A DNA stretch of 18,933 nt from Gemmatimonadota bacterium (GTDB taxonomy: Bacteria; Gemmatimonadota; Gemmatimonadetes; Longimicrobiales; Longimicrobiaceae), in assembly GCA_019348265.1 (NCBI GenBank), contig JAHWJV010000016.1, positions 1-18,933 on the forward strand. Reading direction: 5' to 3'. The position numbers and the translations under genes were made by a program. Below, one piece after another: positions 15,559 through 18,933 of the stretch (its first letter is position 1; the number at the start of each line of letters is the position of its first letter). A model generated the notes under the pieces. The model was not told the DNA's origin. It did not search any database and was given only the letters and a program-made list of their open reading frames with translations.

Positions 15559-16755
15559 TTGAGCACGATCCGGGTGGAAAAGATCGAATCGCTGGAGGCA
15601 CTCCACGCGCTCGAGTCCGAATGGCGTGAGCTGGAGGGCAGCCGCGTCGATCTCCTTCCCTTTCAGACGTGGGAGTGGTCGGTCAGCTGGTGGTCGCACT
15701 TCCCGGAAGCGAGAGCGACGTTGCGCGACTCGCTTTTCGCCCGGGCGCTGCGCTCAGGGTCTGGCGAGCTACTGGCTGTGGCCCCCTTGATGCTCACCGA
15801 ACGTCCGGCTTTCGGCCCTCTTCGGCTCAGACAGCTACACTTCTTCGGCGCCGACCCGAACGTCACCGAAGTGCGCGGCCTCCTTTGTCGCTCCGGAAGC
15901 GAGCGGGAGGTCTACGCCGCGCTGGCCGAGCACCTCCAGGCCGAGCGCGATCGGTGGGACTGGATGCTCTGGAGCGGCCTCCCCGCGCTGGTGGAGCCTG
16001 GCTCGATCCTGGAGAAGCACGGGGAAGTTCGCCCGGTCCGGGAAATCAGCGCTTTCATCCTGCCGCTCCCATCCACATGGGAGGAGCTCCGGGGCGGGTT
16101 GAAGCGGAACATAAAGGAGTCGTTGCGAAAGGGATACAACTCGCTCGAGCGCGACGGGCACACCTTCAGCCTGGACGTCGTCCGCGACCCCGACCAGATC
16201 CCCGGCGCAATCGAGGAGTTCATCCGGCTGCACACGGCGCGCGCAGAGCTCGACGGCACGGTGCGGCACCCGAACGTGTTCGATTCGCCGGTGGCGTGCC
16301 GCTTTCTCCGGGACGTATCTCAGCGGATGGCGCGCCGCGATGTCACGCGCGTGTTCCTCCTGCGCATCGGAGGTACTGTAGTGGCGGCGCGCGTCGGCTT
16401 CGCGCTTGGCGGCGTACTCTACCTGTATTACTCCGGCTATGACCCAGCCTGGGGGCGCTACAGCGTGATGACGACCACGCTCGCGGAGACGATCAAGCAC
16501 GCGATCGCGGAGGGGTTCCGGGAAGTCAATCTCTCCACGGGTAGGGACGTCTCGAAGACGCGCTGGAGTCCCCGTGAGGTCGTCTACCGAGAGGGAATCC
16601 AGATCGCTCCGTCGCAGCGCTCGAAGATCGCCTTCACCACGCATGAGTACGCAGCGAGGGCGGCCCGCATGGGACCGGTGAACACGGTCCTGCGCGCGGT
16701 TCTAGCCCGCCGCGCGGCGCTCGCCGTGGCGGTGATCCAGAGTTGGGCCGGCTAG
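15559..16755 (+). CDS. CelD/BcsL-family acyltransferase (GNAT/FemAB-like)
   Basis: This is a protein of about 398 aa of the COG5653 (CelD/BcsL) type, cytoplasmic acyltransferases found in cellulose and exopolysaccharide loci. The N-terminal half contains LLPFQTWEWSVSWWSHF (32-48), typical of the group. The Acetyltransf_6 domain spans about 170-345: LKRNIKESLRKGYNSLER (181-198), FIRLHTARAELDG (221-233), FLLRIGGTVVAARVGFALGG (266-285), LYLYYSGYDPAWGRYSVM (287-304), GFREVNLSTGRDVSKTRW (319-336). It probably acylates a sugar precursor or lipid-linked intermediate. The gap after the GH5-like stop is 67 bp. The start is uncertain: TTG 15559 fits the domain boundary, GTG 15574 is next, and GTG 15436 would lie inside the previous gene. 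It is the last gene of the + run and converges on the glycosyltransferase operon, with a 64-bp gap in which I see no clear terminator. Confidence 0.85.
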   Translation: MSTIRVEKIESLEALHALESEWRELEGSRVDLLPFQTWEWSVSWWSHFPEARATLRDSLFARALRSGSGELLAVAPLMLTERPAFGPLRLRQLHFFGADPNVTEVRGLLCRSGSEREVYAALAEHLQAERDRWDWMLWSGLPALVEPGSILEKHGEVRPVREISAFILPLPSTWEELRGGLKRNIKESLRKGYNSLERDGHTFSLDVVRDPDQIPGAIEEFIRLHTARAELDGTVRHPNVFDSPVACRFLRDVSQRMARRDVTRVFLLRIGGTVVAARVGFALGGVLYLYYSGYDPAWGRYSVMTTTLAETIKHAIAEGFREVNLSTGRDVSKTRWSPREVVYREGIQIAPSQRSKIAFTTHEYAARAARMGPVNTVLRAVLARRAALAVAVIQSWAG

Positions 16756-16819
16756 CGGAGATCGGGACCGGAGGGCTCCAACTCGCGGTGGGGATCGGTT
16801 CGTAGGCGGTCCGCCGGCG

Positions 16820-17599
16820 TCAGCGGCCGGGAAGGCGCCCCCGGGCGTACTGCCGGAGCACGAGCCAGACGAAGCGGGAGTTCGTGAGCAGATACCGCTT
16901 CCAGAGCCGCCCCGGCTCCATCAGCAGGCGGAAGAGCCATTCCAGCCCCGCTTTACGCATCCACTTCGGGGCCCGCGTCACGATCCCCGCCACGAAGTCG
17001 ATGCTCGCGCCCACTCCGATGGCGACGGGGACCCCCAGCCGTTCGCGGTTCGCGTGCATCCAGTACTCTTGCTTCGGCGCTCCGAGCGCCACGAAGAGGA
17101 GGTGCGGCGCCGCCATCCGCACCGCTTCGATCGCGCGCTCCGCTTCGGTGGGATCTTCCTCGAAACCGAGAGGCGGCGAGTACGTTCCGGCCACCTGTAA
17201 TCCGGGGTACCTGCCCTCCAGCACCTGCGCCGCTTTCTCCGCTACACCCGGTCTGCCACCAAGGAGGAAGATGCGCAGGTCCGTGCCAGCGACCGCCTTG
17301 CAGAGCGCGGGGAAGAGATCGCTGCCACTCACCTTCTCCGGGAGCGGCGTGCCGAGAAGCCGAGCGGCCCAGAGGAGTGGTGTCCCATCGGCCAGAGAGA
17401 GCCAGGCTCCCTCGTAGATCTCGCGGAACCGAGCCGAGTCCTGGAGCAGCGAAATGTGCTGGGCGTTGGGGGTGACTATATATGCCGGCGGCCCCCCGGC
17501 CCGCGCGTGCTCGACGATCTGCGAGACCGCCTCTCGAAACGCGACCGGATGGACCTTGGCGCCGGCGATGTCGACTCGACCCTCCCCCTGCGCGCTCAC
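16820..17599 (-). CDS. WecG/TagA/CpsF family glycosyltransferase (GT26)
   Basis: This is a 259-aa protein of near-typical family length. Motifs are YIVTPNAQHISLLQ (40-53), AWLSLADGTPLLWAARLLG (65-83, catalytic-type Asp71), SGSDLFPAL (91-99), FLLGGRPGVAEKAA (111-124), GTYSPPLGFEE (138-148), LLFVALGAPKQEYW (167-180, Gln177), GVGASIDFVAG (195-205) and GLEWLFRLLMEPGRLWKRYL (218-237). The family adds N-acetylmannosamine(uronic acid) or a related sugar to an undecaprenyl-diphosphate-linked acceptor at the inner face of the membrane, in enterobacterial antigen, teichoic acid and capsule synthesis. The C-terminal basic, aromatic appendage (about 200-259) is the part that docks to membrane in this family. 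The GTG start (17599-17597) overlaps the upstream stop as GTGA, and GAAGAAG sits just before it, so it is coupled to the preceding glycosyltransferase. Confidence 0.93.
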   Translation of the reverse strand: MSAQGEGRVDIAGAKVHPVAFREAVSQIVEHARAGGPPAYIVTPNAQHISLLQDSARFREIYEGAWLSLADGTPLLWAARLLGTPLPEKVSGSDLFPALCKAVAGTDLRIFLLGGRPGVAEKAAQVLEGRYPGLQVAGTYSPPLGFEEDPTEAERAIEAVRMAAPHLLFVALGAPKQEYWMHANRERLGVPVAIGVGASIDFVAGIVTRAPKWMRKAGLEWLFRLLMEPGRLWKRYLLTNSRFVWLVLRQYARGRLPGR

Positions 17600-18684
17600 C
17601 TTCTTCCCCCGTGGCCCAGCTTCGCCGGTCCCGGCGCACCGACCTTCCCCAGCCCGATCTTGTCGAACCCGGTCTGCTTCACCTGGAAGGCGCGCCAGAG
17701 GCGGCGAAAGAGCGGTCGCGGCGCGAGCAGGCAGACCGCCCAGTAGCCGGTGAAGAGGACCCTCTCGCGCGCCCCGAACGAGCTGTCGATCCAGGTGGCG
17801 CGCACCAGCCGAAGAAAGGCGGAGACCTGCCGGGAAGGCTTCTGGTCGAGTTTCGCAAGCGCGAAGATGTGGCGGAGAAAATAGGAGTTCTGTTCTACCG
17901 ATCGCTCGATGCCGAAGTGGGCGAGGACGTGTGCCTGGAGATCGACCCAATGACGCACACCTTCGGTCGAAAGCATGGTCTGAATGTGCTGACCACCCGG
18001 GTGCATGCGGTACTCGGCCAGCGGCTCCTGGAGGGCACGCACGGGCGCGAGTAGCGCGGCGCCCAGAGCGAGGTAGAGGTCCGGCGCGGTCCGGAACGTC
18101 CGGGTCGCCATGGGAACCAGCTGGCGGAAGACGTCCGCGCGGATCACGAGGCCGGAGGTTGCGGGGGCCACGAGGCGGGATGTCTTCCGGACCTCTTCCC
18201 GAAGATCGCCATCCGGCAGCCGCGCCCGCTTCGGCCGCACATCGCCGGTCCGCTGGCCCTGCGAGTCGATCACGTGAAGCGGGTGCATCAGCATGCCTGC
18301 CGCGGGGCTGGTGGAGACCACGGAGCGCACCTGCGCCAACTTGTGCGGCAGCCAGCGGTCATCCGAGTCGAGCAGGCAGATATAGCTGCCTGAGCAGAGG
18401 GCGAACCCGTGCTCCATCGCCGCCGATTGGCCGCTGTTCTCGATCGTTTCCAGAACCGCGCGGTTGGAATGCGCGCGCGCGAAAGTCTCCAGCCAGGCCG
18501 AGATCCTGGCTCGGGTGTCGTCGGTGGAGCCGTCATCCACCACGACCAGCTCGTAGTCGGAGCAGGTCTGCTGGCCGACGGACTCGAGCGTCTCCACCAC
18601 GTACTCCGCCTGATTGTACGTAGCCACCAGCACCGAGAAGGTCGGACGCCCCTCCTGCCTGTCTCCGCCCGCGGGTTCACCCAT
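17596..18684 (-). CDS. Family 2 glycosyltransferase
   Basis: This is a 362-aa GT-A fold enzyme. The N-terminal domain shows FSVLVATYNQAEYVVETLES (16-35), YELVVVDDGSTDDT, ENSGQSAAMEHGF and the metal/nucleotide DxD in ICLLDSDDRWLPHKL. The acceptor half contains TSGLVIRADVF and EYRMHPGGQHIQ. No membrane domain is obvious except a short hydrophobic stretch near the C-terminus (VLFTGYWAVCLLAPRPLF), so it is a cytoplasmic, possibly membrane-associated, transferase. The acceptor and sugar are unknown. The ATG at 18684 overlaps the end of the upstream ligase-like gene by 8 nt (ATGGGTGA), and its own stop overlaps the GT26 start. All three are therefore one translationally coupled operon. Confidence 0.92.
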   Translation of the reverse strand: MGEPAGGDRQEGRPTFSVLVATYNQAEYVVETLESVGQQTCSDYELVVVDDGSTDDTRARISAWLETFARAHSNRAVLETIENSGQSAAMEHGFALCSGSYICLLDSDDRWLPHKLAQVRSVVSTSPAAGMLMHPLHVIDSQGQRTGDVRPKRARLPDGDLREEVRKTSRLVAPATSGLVIRADVFRQLVPMATRTFRTAPDLYLALGAALLAPVRALQEPLAEYRMHPGGQHIQTMLSTEGVRHWVDLQAHVLAHFGIERSVEQNSYFLRHIFALAKLDQKPSRQVSAFLRLVRATWIDSSFGARERVLFTGYWAVCLLAPRPLFRRLWRAFQVKQTGFDKIGLGKVGAPGPAKLGHGGRR

Positions 18685-18933
18685 GCGCCTTGCCGATCAG
18701 GACGCCAGCGTCGCTGGGGGCTCGGGGCTCGGGGTCGAACCCGGACGCCGGCGCCTCGTCCCGACGAACTGCCGCCGACCCGCCGAATACCGTCGCGACA
18801 TACAGCACCCAGGAGAGGTTGTGCTGCTGCAGGAGCGTGGTCTCGGTGAAGTTGTAGAGTACCATGTAGATGAGGAAGATGAGAGGCCAGAGCGCCTCCG
18901 GCGTCGTGCTGGCGCGCAGCACGGCGAGCGCCC
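18677..18933 (-). CDS. O-antigen ligase/polymerase-like membrane protein, C-terminal fragment
   Basis: The frame is open to the window edge, so only the C-terminal 84 residues or so are seen. One membrane helix (PEALWPLIFLIYMVLYN) is followed by FTETTLLQQHNLSWVLYVAT and then a hydrophilic Pro/Ala/Arg-rich tail of about 30 residues. The pattern LYN-x-TE-x-x-LL-x-x-x-L-x-WVLY is typical of the end of O-antigen ligase (WaaL/Wzy-like) proteins, which join or polymerise undecaprenyl-linked glycans in the periplasm. The assignment rests on one helix and the operon context, so it is probable but not certain. The GTG at 18922 is an internal valine and not a start. Confidence 0.65.
   Translation of the reverse strand, partial: ALAVLRASTTPEALWPLIFLIYMVLYNFTETTLLQQHNLSWVLYVATVFGGSAAVRRDEAPASGFDPEPRAPSDAGVLIGKAHG

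Noticed and set aside
16756..16819. Terminator between the convergent acyltransferase and GT26 genes
   Set aside because: Only very short GGCGG/CCGCC pairings with a loop too small to fold; no stem like the two accepted hairpins.
1..18933. Defence system, CRISPR array, transposon or phage genes
   Set aside because: I looked for regularly spaced repeats, transposase DDE or integrase motifs and nuclease or toxin domains and saw none.

Overview
The window looks like high-GC DNA from a Gram-negative, probably environmental bacterium. The best lineage guess is Gemmatimonadota or a relative. The grounds are signal peptides ending in ALSAQ or LLAQ, a DUF1080 protein, a long M14 peptidase with an amidotransferase-like tail, a small carboxypeptidase-regulatory/TonB-plug protein and several lipoproteins. 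This is an inference, because no rRNA or other marker gene is present. I see no tRNA, rRNA, CRISPR array, insertion sequence or prophage.

The left edge (1-1349) is anomalous. One reading frame begins as the N-terminus of the ribosome maturation factor RimM. It passes, inside a short run encoding VDDRRAA, into the middle of a Gfo/Idh/MocA oxidoreductase. At about 711-714 it loses frame by one base, and the rest of the oxidoreductase continues in another frame. Three base compositions go with the three pieces (hand counts: 78% GC at 61-180, 53% at 241-480, and 72% and 62% in counted blocks downstream). The simplest reading is a chimeric contig end, not a real fusion gene.

Region 1349-7881 (+) holds a sugar and peptide utilisation set. 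It contains the Gfo/Idh tail, a strong hairpin, a secreted DUF1080 protein, an aldo/keto reductase, a DAACS-type dicarboxylate/amino-acid symporter overlapping the reductase by GTGA, and a secreted M14 zinc carboxypeptidase. A second perfect hairpin (7934-7965) separates this run from a convergent dienelactone-hydrolase lipoprotein (8014-8865, -). A secreted carboxypeptidase-regulatory/TonB-plug protein without a barrel is divergent from the hydrolase (9060-9827, +).

Region 10042-18933 is a surface-polysaccharide locus built as two converging gene runs. On + there is a six-helix membrane protein with SxDExxxxHE and EExxE motifs, an LTA-synthase-like phosphotransferase, a GH8 lipoprotein, a GH5-like lipoprotein and a CelD/BcsL-type acyltransferase. 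On - there is the C-terminus of a probable O-antigen ligase/polymerase, a family 2 glycosyltransferase and a WecG/TagA/CpsF glycosyltransferase, joined by overlapping stops and starts. Together they suggest a polysaccharide that is built by GT2 and GT26 enzymes, ligated or polymerised by a Wzy/WaaL-type protein, decorated with acyl and phospho-polyol groups, and trimmed by envelope-anchored hydrolases. Both hydrolases carry substitutions next to or at canonical catalytic positions, which are the most interesting enzymological signals here.
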